From NCBI GenBank assembly GCA_934630495.1, contig CAKTVW010000029.1, positions 1 to 29,884 on the forward strand: a stretch of DNA of 29,884 bases, in the 5' to 3' direction. The stretch's first letter is position 1, and every line of letters starts with the position of its first letter. The notes below the pieces were generated by a model that was not told where the DNA came from, made no database searches, and was given only the letters and a program-made list of their open reading frames with translations. Positions 23,202 to 29,884 of this stretch are shown here, piece after piece. A program made the position numbers and the translations under genes. Origin of the DNA: an uncultured Oscillospiraceae bacterium (GTDB lineage Bacteria; Bacillota; Clostridia; Oscillospirales; Oscillospiraceae).

Positions 23202-24398
23202 ATGGAACGAACCGGCATGGTTGAACTTTATCAGCCCCGGCATACCCTGATCGGCCGGGACGGAATCTTGATGATCCCGCATTTTTTGCAGCGCCTCGGA
23301 GCGAAAAAGGTCCTTGTCGTGACCGATAAGGGCCTCGTCAAGATCGGAACGGCGGGGAAGGTCACTGCCGTGCTGGACGAGGCGGGCATCGACTATCAGA
23401 TCTTTGACGGCGTAGAGCCGAACCCCACGACGCGGATCGTCTATCAGGCGCTGGAATTTTATAAGCAGAGCGACTGCGGCGCGATCATCGCCATCGGCGG
23501 CGGCTCTCCGATCGACGTTGCCAAGGCGGTCAGCATCCTCTCGGCAAACGGCGGGAAGATCGAGGATTACAACGGCGTCAACAAGTCCAAGAAGCACGGC
23601 GCACCGGTCATTGCGGTCAATACCACGGCCGGCACCGGCTCGGAATGCACCCGCGCCTATGTCGTGACCGACGAGGAGAGCAAGTCCAAAATGCTGATGG
23701 TAGACACGAACTGTCTAGCCCATCTGGCCTTGGACGATCCGATGCTGATGGTCGGAATGCCCGCGTCTCTGACCGCCGCAACGGGCATCGACGCCCTGAC
23801 CCATGCGATCGAATCCTATATCTGCACGATCCATACGCCCTTTACCGACGCGCTGGCGCTGGAGGCCATCCGGCTCGTCAGCAGCGCGCTGCGCAAGGCC
23901 GTCCGCGACGGCTCGGATATGCAGGCGCGCACGGATATGTGCTGGGCGGAATATATGGCGGGCCTGTCCTTCTCCAATGCGGGCCTCGGCCTTGTCCACG
24001 GCATCGCGCACCAGCTCGGCGGCTTCTACAATATCCCGCACGGCCTTGCCAACGCGATGATGCTGCCGCGCGTGCTGGAATACAACCGCCCGTACTGCAT
24101 GGGGCGTCTGGCGCAGGTCGCGCAGGCGCTGGGCGAAAAGGTCGACGACTGTACGGTCGATCAGGCCTCCAAAAAGGCGATCGACGCCGTGCGCCGCATG
24201 TGCGAGGACGTGAAGATCCCGCCGCTGTGCGAGACGAAGTTCCGCATGGAGGATATCGATACCCTTGCCAAGCACGCGCTGCTTGACACGGCGACGCAGA
24301 CCAATATTGTCCGCCCCACCGTCGAGGACGTCAAGACGATCATTGCCAAGACCTATTACGAGGGCATCATTAAAAAGCAGGTGAGTGCAAATGGATAA
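23202..24398 (+). CDS. Iron-containing alcohol dehydrogenase (PduQ-like)
   Basis: The 398-residue group III alcohol dehydrogenase has the NAD motif GGGSPIDVAKA and the metal ligands in DALTHAIE, H266-G-I-A-H270 and P-H280-G. Family members reduce aldehyde to alcohol with NADH. In a BMC operon this regenerates NAD+ for the acylating dehydrogenase encoded further down. It also resembles lactaldehyde reductase (FucO). GGAGA precedes the ATG. The gene is first in the operon and overlaps pduL by eight bases. Confidence 0.92.
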   Translation: MERTGMVELYQPRHTLIGRDGILMIPHFLQRLGAKKVLVVTDKGLVKIGTAGKVTAVLDEAGIDYQIFDGVEPNPTTRIVYQALEFYKQSDCGAIIAIGGGSPIDVAKAVSILSANGGKIEDYNGVNKSKKHGAPVIAVNTTAGTGSECTRAYVVTDEESKSKMLMVDTNCLAHLALDDPMLMVGMPASLTAATGIDALTHAIESYICTIHTPFTDALALEAIRLVSSALRKAVRDGSDMQARTDMCWAEYMAGLSFSNAGLGLVHGIAHQLGGFYNIPHGLANAMMLPRVLEYNRPYCMGRLAQVAQALGEKVDDCTVDQASKKAIDAVRRMCEDVKIPPLCETKFRMEDIDTLAKHALLDTATQTNIVRPTVEDVKTIIAKTYYEGIIKKQVSANG

Positions 24399-25029
24399 GG
24401 GAACGGTGCAGCGCGCGGTGCAGTTGGCCGCGTCCGAATCGATTTTCCGCAAAAGCGGAAGGATCTTTGTGCCCGTAGCCTCCTCGGCACGGCATGTGCA
24501 TCTCTGCCGCGCAGATGTGGAGCGCCTGTTCGGCGTGGGCTATCAGCTTCAGCGCTTTAAGGACCTGTCGCAGCCCGGTCAGTTCGCCTGCAAGGAGCAG
24601 GTGACGATCGTCGGGCCGCGCGGGCAGCTTGCAAAGGTGCGGGTTCTCGGACCGGAGCGCAAGGCCACGCAGGTCGAAGTCTCCCTGACGGATACCTTTG
24701 TGCTGGGGATCAAGGCGCCCGTTCGCATGTCCGGCAAGACGCAGGGAACGCCCGGCTGCACCTTGGTCGGGCCTGCGGGAACGATCGAGCTTTCCGAAGG
24801 CGTGATTGTCGCGGCGCGGCATCTGCATCTTTCGGCGGCACAGGCGGCGCTGTTCGGCCTGAAGGACGGACAGTCGGTGCGTCTGCGTGCAGAAGGGGAG
24901 CGGGCGTCCGTGCTGGAAAACGTGATCGTCCGCGCCGGAGACGGCCATGATATGGAGGTACATATCGATACCGACGAGGCGAACGCCGTCGCTATGGCGG
25001 GCAGCACGATGATGGAAGTTCTGGTGTAA
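24391..25029 (+). CDS. pduL: BMC-type phosphate propanoyltransferase PduL
   Basis: The 212-residue protein has two zinc-binding motifs, H35-V-H37 in ARHVHL and H144-L-H146 in ARHLHLS, each at the start of one of the two beta-barrel repeats, as in PduL. An N-terminal amphipathic stretch (TVQRAVQLAASESIF) looks like an encapsulation peptide. It converts acyl-CoA and phosphate to acyl-phosphate, recycling CoA inside the compartment. The ATG at 24391, after GCAGGTGA, is preferred to a GTG two codons upstream. It is followed by a 370-base gap before the next gene. Confidence 0.93.
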   Translation: MDKGTVQRAVQLAASESIFRKSGRIFVPVASSARHVHLCRADVERLFGVGYQLQRFKDLSQPGQFACKEQVTIVGPRGQLAKVRVLGPERKATQVEVSLTDTFVLGIKAPVRMSGKTQGTPGCTLVGPAGTIELSEGVIVAARHLHLSAAQAALFGLKDGQSVRLRAEGERASVLENVIVRAGDGHDMEVHIDTDEANAVAMAGSTMMEVLV

Positions 25030-25399
25030 TACCGAATTTATGAAATTCCGACTGCTTGTCGAAAAAACTTTTTAACGAATCGACAGACTGCAAAAAAGTT
25101 CGGAAGACAAGCAGCTCACGCCCGTCGGCGTACATAGGTACGGTAGGACGTGAGCTGCGCAGTACCCGCAAGGGGCACGCCGCATCCGTAAAGCTCCTTC
25201 GTCGCTAACGGCTGCGCAGTAAGTCAAAATCCTTGCGAAGCAAGCATTTTTTGCATTATAAAACTCGAAATATTCTGTTTTTGAATTAAAATGCAGAGGC
25301 TGAAAATCTATAAAAAAGTTAACCGATTTTGACGGTTACGGACTTTTTTGACAGTCTGGGCTTCGCGGAAACAGAAAACCGTTGTGTAGAGGTCAATCC
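25030..25399. repeat. Structured 370-base gap in the BMC operon with a 275-bp inverted-ended element
   Basis: No ORF is evident here. CAGACTGCAAAAAAGTTCGG (25084-25103) recurs inverted at 25339-25358 as CGGACTTTTTTGACAGTCTG, bounding about 275 bp. Inside or beside it are hairpins CTGCTTGTC/GACAAGCAG (25052-25060, 25106-25114), GCAGCTCACG/CGTGAGCTGC (25111-25120, 25149-25158), CTTGC-GAA-GCAAG (25232-25244) and AAAAAAGT..AACCG/CGGTTA..ACTTTTTT (25312-25349). It may be a MITE or a processing/attenuation region splitting the operon. I see no match to a known riboswitch. Confidence 0.5.
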
Positions 25400-26098
25400 A
25401 TGGATCAAACGCTTTTACACAAGTTAATAGAGGCGATCGTCGCCGAGGTCGTGCGCCGCGTCGCGGCGCTCGAGCGTCAGAAGCAGCATCCCGAGCAGGT
25501 GCTGGTGCTCCTTGCCGCGCCGGTCGCGTATCCGGCCGAGCTGAAAAAGCTGCTGCAAACGCAGTTCGGCGTAGGCTATACGGCGGTCAGCTTCCCGGAT
25601 AAGTGCGAGCTTGACGACCCGGAGCTTCTCTATGCCTCGCGGCTCGGAGATGCGGCGGTGCTTGAACGCGTCACACAGGCGAAAACGGTCATTCTGGTCG
25701 GTCCGCGTCTGGAGCTGCTGCGGCAGATCGCGGCGGGCGAGGATCGCGACCCACTGAGCTATCTGATCGTCCGCAGTGTGCTGTGGCGTAAGGATGTGCG
25801 GCTGTATCTGGATTTTGAGCCGCCGAAATTCCGCCGCAATACATTTTTGGAGGGTGTCGCGGCCTCAATCGACACGCTGCGGCAGATGAACGTCGCCGTC
25901 TGCCCGTACTATACCGGCGACGCGGCGGAGCAGATCGGCGCAACGCTCGTCACCGAGGCGGATGTGCTTGCAGCGGCGCAGAGCAGCGGGAAAACCATTC
26001 GCTGCCGCGCGGGCGCGATCATTACCCCGGCGGCAAGGGACGCGCTGCTCGTCAACGATATCACGCTGGATTACGAAGGAGAGGCAATATGCAGTTAG
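25400..26098 (+). CDS. BMC-associated protein, PduM-like / unnamed Eut-type family
   Basis: The 232-residue protein starts with an amphipathic helix (MDQTLLHKLIEAIVAEVVRRV), which resembles encapsulation peptides and the N-terminus of PduM. It ends with a segment GAIITPAARDALLVNDITL that resembles the conserved C-terminal part of PduM and related BMC proteins. The middle has Rossmann-like strands (VLVLLAAPVAYPAELKKLL, TVILVGPRLELL), so a flavoprotein-like fold is possible. It may belong to the hypothetical Eut/BMC family I recall as TIGR02536; that is from memory. ATG at 25400 after AGAGGT. It overlaps eutN by 10 bases. Function is unknown. Confidence 0.65.
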   Translation: MDQTLLHKLIEAIVAEVVRRVAALERQKQHPEQVLVLLAAPVAYPAELKKLLQTQFGVGYTAVSFPDKCELDDPELLYASRLGDAAVLERVTQAKTVILVGPRLELLRQIAAGEDRDPLSYLIVRSVLWRKDVRLYLDFEPPKFRRNTFLEGVAASIDTLRQMNVAVCPYYTGDAAEQIGATLVTEADVLAAAQSSGKTIRCRAGAIITPAARDALLVNDITLDYEGEAICS

Positions 26099-26394
26099 CA
26101 AGAGTAAAAGGGACGGTGGTCAGCACCAATAAGGCCGAAAAGCTCTATGGCCTGAAGCTGCTGATCGTCAAGCCCATCGATATTGAAACGTGGCAGGAAA
26201 AGGGCGGCCTGCTCGTCGCCATCGACGCGGTCGGCGCAGGCGAGGGCGAAGTCGTCATGCTCGTCGGCGGCAGCTCCTCCCGTCAGACCAATGTTACGGA
26301 GAACAAGCCCGTCGATCAGACGATCGTTGCAATCATCGACTCCGTTGACGTCAACGGAAGCCGTATTTTTGAAAAATTCAACAAAGAAAGTTGA
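26089..26394 (+). CDS. eutN: EutN/CcmL-type BMC vertex (pentamer) protein
   Basis: The 101-residue protein has full BMC-P length. Motifs are ARVKGTVVSTNKAEKLYGLKLLIV, VAIDAVGAGEGEVVMLVGGSSSR and the closing VDQTIVAIIDSVDV. Pentamers cap the vertices of the icosahedral shell. AAGGAGAGG lies upstream, inside the preceding gene, which shows tight coupling. The single BMC-P in the window suggests either one vertex type or further copies to the right. Confidence 0.95.
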   Translation: MQLARVKGTVVSTNKAEKLYGLKLLIVKPIDIETWQEKGGLLVAIDAVGAGEGEVVMLVGGSSSRQTNVTENKPVDQTIVAIIDSVDVNGSRIFEKFNKES

Positions 26395-26403
26395 GGATAG
26401 CGT

Positions 26404-27810
26404 ATGGCACTGACAAAGGAACAAATCAGACAGATCGCAGAACAGACCAAAAACAGTCTGGCCGGCGGCGGAAGCTATTGCGCGAGCGGTGCGGCGCAGT
26501 GCATCTTTGACGATGTACACGACGCCATCGACACGGCCGTCCGCGCCCAGCAGCAGCTTGCGGAGATGAGCCTTGAAAAGCGCAGTCAGCTCGTCGAGGC
26601 GATGCGCGCCGCCGCGCGGGAACATGCCGAGGAGCTGGCGATCCTTGCACACGAGGAGACCGGCTACGGCAGAGTCGACCACAAGATCGCGAAGAACCTC
26701 CTCGCCGCCAATAAAACGCCCGGCGTCGAGGACCTGCATCCGACGGCGTACAGCGGCGACGACGGCCTGACGCTGGTGGAGACCGCGCCCTACGGCGTGA
26801 TCGGCTCCATTACGCCCTCGACCAACCCGACCGCGACCATTATCAACAATTCCATCAGCATGATCGCTGCGGGCAACGCCGTGGTCTACAACCCGCACCC
26901 GGCGGCAAAGCGCGCCTCGCAGCGGGCGATGGAGATCCTCAATGAGGCGGTCGTGCGGGCAGGCGGCCCGAACGGTCTGATGACCGCGCCGAAGGAGCCG
27001 ACGATGGACACCTCCGCCGTCATTATGAGCCACAAGGCCATCAAAATGCTGGCGGTCACCGGCGGCGAGGCAGTCGTTGCCGTCGCCATGAAATCTGGTA
27101 AGAAATGCGTCGCCGCAGGACCGGGCAATCCCCCGGTCATCGTAGACGAGACCGCCAATATTCCCGACGCGGCGAAGAAGATCGTCGACGGCGCAAGCTT
27201 TGAAAACAATATCCTCTGCGTTGCGGAGAAGGAATGCTTCATGGTCAGCTCGATCGCCGATCAGCTCATGAGCGAAATGCAGCGCTGCGGCGCCTATCGG
27301 GTCAGCGGCGCGGATATCGACAAGATCGTGCGCACCGTGCTCATCCAGAAGGACGGAAAATATGTGATCAACCGCAAGTTTGTCGGCCACGACGCGACCT
27401 ACATCCTGCGCGAGAGCGGCGTTTCCTACACCGGCAACCCCGTCCTTGTCATTGCGGAGGTCGATCGTTACCATCCTTTTGTCGAGGTCGAGATGCTGAT
27501 GCCCGTGCTCGGCTGCGTCCGTGTGAGCAGCTTTGACGAGGCGCTGGACGAGGCCTTCCGTGCCGAGCACGGCTGCCAGCATTCCGCGCTGATCCATTCG
27601 ACCAATATCCACAATATGTCCCGGGCGGCAAGACGCATGAACACGACGATCTTCGTCAAGAATGCGCCGTCCTATTCCGGACTGGGCTTCGGCGGCGAGG
27701 GCTACACCACCCTGACCATCGCGACACCGACCGGCGAGGGACTGACCAGCGCGAAGACCTTTACGCGCGCCAGACGCTGCGTGCTGAAGGGCGACTTCCG
27801 CATTATCTGA
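26404..27810 (+). CDS. pduP: CoA-acylating aldehyde dehydrogenase (PduP/EutE family)
   Basis: The 468-residue protein has the catalytic Cys C272 in SFENNILCVAEKE and the family segments GVIGSITPSTNPTATIINN, GNAVVYNPHPAAKR and GPGNPPVIVDETA. It oxidises an aldehyde (propionaldehyde or acetaldehyde) to acyl-CoA with NAD+ and CoA. Its product goes to PduL, and its NADH can be used by the alcohol dehydrogenase. The N-terminus (LTKEQIRQIAEQTKNSL) is a likely targeting helix. GAGGATA precedes the ATG. PduP and EutE cannot be told apart without the signature enzyme. Confidence 0.93.
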   Translation: MALTKEQIRQIAEQTKNSLAGGGSYCASGAAQCIFDDVHDAIDTAVRAQQQLAEMSLEKRSQLVEAMRAAAREHAEELAILAHEETGYGRVDHKIAKNLLAANKTPGVEDLHPTAYSGDDGLTLVETAPYGVIGSITPSTNPTATIINNSISMIAAGNAVVYNPHPAAKRASQRAMEILNEAVVRAGGPNGLMTAPKEPTMDTSAVIMSHKAIKMLAVTGGEAVVAVAMKSGKKCVAAGPGNPPVIVDETANIPDAAKKIVDGASFENNILCVAEKECFMVSSIADQLMSEMQRCGAYRVSGADIDKIVRTVLIQKDGKYVINRKFVGHDATYILRESGVSYTGNPVLVIAEVDRYHPFVEVEMLMPVLGCVRVSSFDEALDEAFRAEHGCQHSALIHSTNIHNMSRAARRMNTTIFVKNAPSYSGLGFGGEGYTTLTIATPTGEGLTSAKTFTRARRCVLKGDFRII

Positions 27811-27814
27811 GCCG

Positions 27815-29125
27815 ATGGAGCTGAATAAAATCGTTTGCGACGCCGGTATTCTCGGCGCGGGCGGCGCAGGCTTTCCGACCCATGTGAAGATCAACTGCAA
27901 GGCGGAGATTGTCCTTGCAAACGGCGCCGAGTGCGAACCGCTGCTGCGGGTCGACCAGCAGGTCATGCAGGTCTATGCGGCGGAGGTCGTCCGGGGAATC
28001 CGGGCGGTGAAGGAATTTACGGGCGCCAAGCGCGCGGTCATCTGCCTCAAGGAGCACTATGAGGAGGCCGTACGGGCGCTGAAGAAGGCGGTGCAGGACA
28101 CAGACGTGGAGCTGCATCTGCTCGATGCCTACTATCCGGCAGGCGACGAGCAGCAGATCGTCTACGAGGTGACCGGCAGGGTCGTCCCCACCGGCGGCCT
28201 TCCTCTGGACGTCGGCGCGGTGGTCTGCAACGTCAGTACGCTTGTCAATATTGCGGCGGCCCTTGACGGGAAGAAGGTCGTGGAAAAGCACGTTACCGTC
28301 GGCGGTGCGGTCAAAAATCCCGTGACGCTGCGCGTCCCCGTCGGCACGATGCTTTCCGAGCTGCTGAAGGCGGCGGGCGGCACGACGGAGGAGTGCGTGT
28401 ACATCATCGGAGGCCCCTGCATGGGCCGCGTGGTCGACACGCTTGAGATCCCCGTGACCAAAACGACGGGCGGCCTGCTGGCGATCCCGAAGGACCATCC
28501 GCTTTTGGCGAAAAAGTCGCCCTCCCTCGATCTTCGGATGATTATGGCGGTCTGCTGCCAGTGCTCCATGTGCACGCAGATGTGCCCGAGAAATGCGCTG
28601 GGACTGAACGTCCAGCCGCACAAGGCAATGCGCAGTCTCGCCAACGGCATCGACCTGATGGGCGATTTCAACGGCATTTTCTCGTGCTGCAACTGCGGCC
28701 TGTGCACCTATTACGCCTGCAACTTCGGGCTGAAGCCCTCGCAGGTGATGCAGACGCTCAAATCCGCCATTGCGTCCAAGGGAACGCGGGCGCGCAAGGA
28801 GGTCTTCGGCACGGTCGACGGCGGCTTGGAAAACAAAAAGGTCCCCGTTTCGCGGCTGATCGCCCGATTGGGGCTGAGCGAATACGACGTTCCCGCTCCG
28901 CTCAACGACAAGCTCATGACCGTCGATCGGGTGCGTGTCGAGCTGAAAATGGGCGTCGGCGCGCCGAGCGTCCCGAAGGTCGCCGTCGGAGATAAGGTCC
29001 GTAAGAATCAGCTTATTGCCGATATCGCGGAGGGCAAGCTGGGCGTCAAGATGCACGCGAGCATCTCCGGAACGGTGACGGAAGTGACCGATACCTATAT
29101 TGAAATCAGGAGGTCATCCAAATGA
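27815..29125 (+). CDS. pduS: PduS/RnfC-like flavo-iron-sulfur oxidoreductase
   Basis: The 436-residue protein has an N-terminal nucleotide/flavin region starting G-A-G-G-A-G-F-P (about 10-17). The central part includes GGLPLDVGAVVCNVSTL and an SLBB-like part. Two [4Fe-4S] motifs follow, C247/C248..C250-S-M-C253-T-Q-M-C257-P and C291/C292..C294-G-L-C297-T..C302. The C-terminus is a lipoyl-like beta-sandwich (GKLGVKMHASISGTV). PduS reduces cobalamin for diol dehydratase in classical Pdu systems; homologues in B12-free BMCs suggest a wider electron-transfer role. It starts four bases after pduP without a clear ribosome site and overlaps pduT by four bases. Confidence 0.9.
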   Translation: MELNKIVCDAGILGAGGAGFPTHVKINCKAEIVLANGAECEPLLRVDQQVMQVYAAEVVRGIRAVKEFTGAKRAVICLKEHYEEAVRALKKAVQDTDVELHLLDAYYPAGDEQQIVYEVTGRVVPTGGLPLDVGAVVCNVSTLVNIAAALDGKKVVEKHVTVGGAVKNPVTLRVPVGTMLSELLKAAGGTTEECVYIIGGPCMGRVVDTLEIPVTKTTGGLLAIPKDHPLLAKKSPSLDLRMIMAVCCQCSMCTQMCPRNALGLNVQPHKAMRSLANGIDLMGDFNGIFSCCNCGLCTYYACNFGLKPSQVMQTLKSAIASKGTRARKEVFGTVDGGLENKKVPVSRLIARLGLSEYDVPAPLNDKLMTVDRVRVELKMGVGAPSVPKVAVGDKVRKNQLIADIAEGKLGVKMHASISGTVTEVTDTYIEIRRSSK

Positions 29126-29667
29126 ATGCACTGGGAATGATCGAGACAAATTCCATCCCCGTCGGCGTCAATGCGGGTGATGCGATGCTCAAGGCCGCGA
29201 CGGTCGAGCTGGTGGCGGCGCAGCCGGTATGCGCGGGCAAATACATTGTCATTGTTACCGGTGAGGTCGCGGCGGTCACCGAGAGCGTCGGAGCGGGCAA
29301 GGCGGTCGCGGGGCAGCGGCTGGTGGACAGCATGGTGATCTCCCATGTCCATGAGCAGGTGCCGAAGGCGATCAACGCCTGCAACGAGGTCGGACAGGTT
29401 GCGGCCGTCGGCGTTATGGAGGCGTTCAGCCTCTGCACGGCCGTTGTGGTCGCAGATGCGGCCGTCAAGGCGGCGGATGTCCGGCTTATCGACATCCGGC
29501 TTGGCCGGGGCTTAGGCGGCAAGAGCTTCATCACCATGACCGGCGAGGTCGCGGCCGTCCGCGCGGCGGTGGCGGCGGGCGAGAAGAAGCCCGAAGCGGC
29601 GGGAATGCTCTCCGAGAGCGTGGTCATCCCGTCCCCGCATCCCGATCTTATCAAATCATTGTACTAA
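29122..29667 (+). CDS. pduT: PduT-type tandem BMC shell protein with candidate FeS-binding cysteine
   Basis: The 181-residue protein has two BMC domains in tandem, each with the motifs M-I-E-x-x-S..G..AGDAMLKAA or V-M-E-A-F-S..AADAAVKAA and a G-x-V-A-A-V closing helix. C37, in QPVCAGKY, matches the position of the Cys that binds a central [4Fe-4S] cluster in the PduT trimer pore. It is coupled to pduS by an ATGA overlap with AGGAGG upstream, which supports an electron path from PduS through the shell. Cluster binding is inferred. Confidence 0.92.
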   Translation: MNALGMIETNSIPVGVNAGDAMLKAATVELVAAQPVCAGKYIVIVTGEVAAVTESVGAGKAVAGQRLVDSMVISHVHEQVPKAINACNEVGQVAAVGVMEAFSLCTAVVVADAAVKAADVRLIDIRLGRGLGGKSFITMTGEVAAVRAAVAAGEKKPEAAGMLSESVVIPSPHPDLIKSLY

Positions 29668-29708
29668 TAAAAAAATAAAATAAATTCAATAAACTGGAGG
29701 ATCAACAA

Positions 29709-29884
29709 ATGAAAGAAGCATTAGGCATGATCGAGACCCGCGGCCTGATCGGTGCGATCGAAGCGGCGGACGCAATGGTCAAGGCGGCAAACGTTCACCT
29801 GATCGGCAAGCAGCAGATCGGCTCCGGCCTCGTCACCGTGATGGTGCGCGGCGATGTCGGCGCGGTCAAGGCGGCGGTCGACGC
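29709..29884 (+). CDS. BMC-H shell protein (PduA/EutM type), partial at right edge
   Basis: The first 58 residues (MKEALGMIETRGLIGAIEAADAMVKAANV...) match the start of a single-domain BMC hexamer protein, up to GDVGAVKAAV. GGAGG lies eight bases before the ATG. It follows pduT by 41 AT-rich bases, and the rest is beyond the window. Hexamers of this type tile the shell facets and pass small molecules through the central pore. Confidence 0.92.
   Translation, partial: MKEALGMIETRGLIGAIEAADAMVKAANVHLIGKQQIGSGLVTVMVRGDVGAVKAAVD

Noticed and set aside
25030..25399. Cobalamin or ethanolamine-type riboswitch in the BMC operon gap
   Set aside because: I could not find a cobalamin B12-box-like core or EutV-type dual hairpins; the inverted ends fit a repeat element better, though a covariance-model search would be decisive.
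26095..27966. 623-codon open frame on the minus strand opposite the aldehyde dehydrogenase
   Set aside because: It is the antisense shadow of eutN-pduP in GC-rich DNA; the plus strand has clear family motifs and ribosome sites, and the antisense protein is Asp/Arg/His-rich with no recognisable domain.

Overview
The window looks like chromosome of a GC-rich, spore-forming anaerobic Firmicute of the Clostridia, probably in the Oscillospiraceae (Flavonifractor/Oscillibacter-like). The clues are about 60% GC, the stringent-response cluster recJ-relA-dtd-MBL hydrolase-hemZ, a SpoVB-type flippase, a PdaA-type deacetylase, and a bacterial microcompartment (BMC) operon. This placement is inference from gene content; no rRNA marker is present.

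Left part (1-4500): a partial TetR regulator with a promoter/operator that suggests autoregulation. Next is debris of an integrative conjugative element: an in-frame fusion of a ParA N-terminus to a CHAP cell-wall hydrolase C-terminus, a 47-residue ORF, and two hairpins oriented for plus-strand termination. A minus-strand operon then encodes a PadR regulator, a HAAS-type membrane protein and a membrane-anchored DUF4097 protein.

Middle left (4600-9400): a plus-strand operon of an OmpR-family response regulator, a sensor histidine kinase and an HtrA-like PDZ protein whose catalytic Ser position is Ala. It is followed by the first copy of a 160-bp structured repeat, a ferritin-like diiron protein, and a convergent HU gene.

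Centre (9390-19740, minus strand): recJ, then a block relA, dtd, MBL hydrolase, hemZ, an MTA/SAH-deaminase-like amidohydrolase and a SpoVB/MATE flippase. Between recJ and relA lies the second copy of the 160-bp repeat. It is itself interrupted by a 161-bp MITE-like element with 17-bp terminal inverted repeats and a TTAA target duplication; the empty site is preserved in the first repeat copy.

Right part (19750-29884, plus strand): a metallophosphoesterase, a zinc-ribbon membrane protein and a PdaA-like deacetylase, then a DeoR regulator and a BMC operon running off the right edge. Its order is iron-dependent alcohol dehydrogenase, PduL, a PduM-like protein, EutN vertex protein, CoA-acylating aldehyde dehydrogenase, PduS-like flavo-FeS protein, PduT-like shell protein and a BMC-H shell protein. 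Together these make the common aldehyde-processing core: aldehyde to acyl-CoA to acyl-phosphate, balanced by aldehyde to alcohol, with a possible electron path through the shell. The signature enzyme that makes the aldehyde is not in the window, so the substrate is unknown. The sugar-phosphate-sensing type of regulator makes fucose/rhamnose-derived 1,2-propanediol one plausible guess. Three paired TGAGCGA direct repeats around the regulator and the operon promoter are candidate DeoR operators.
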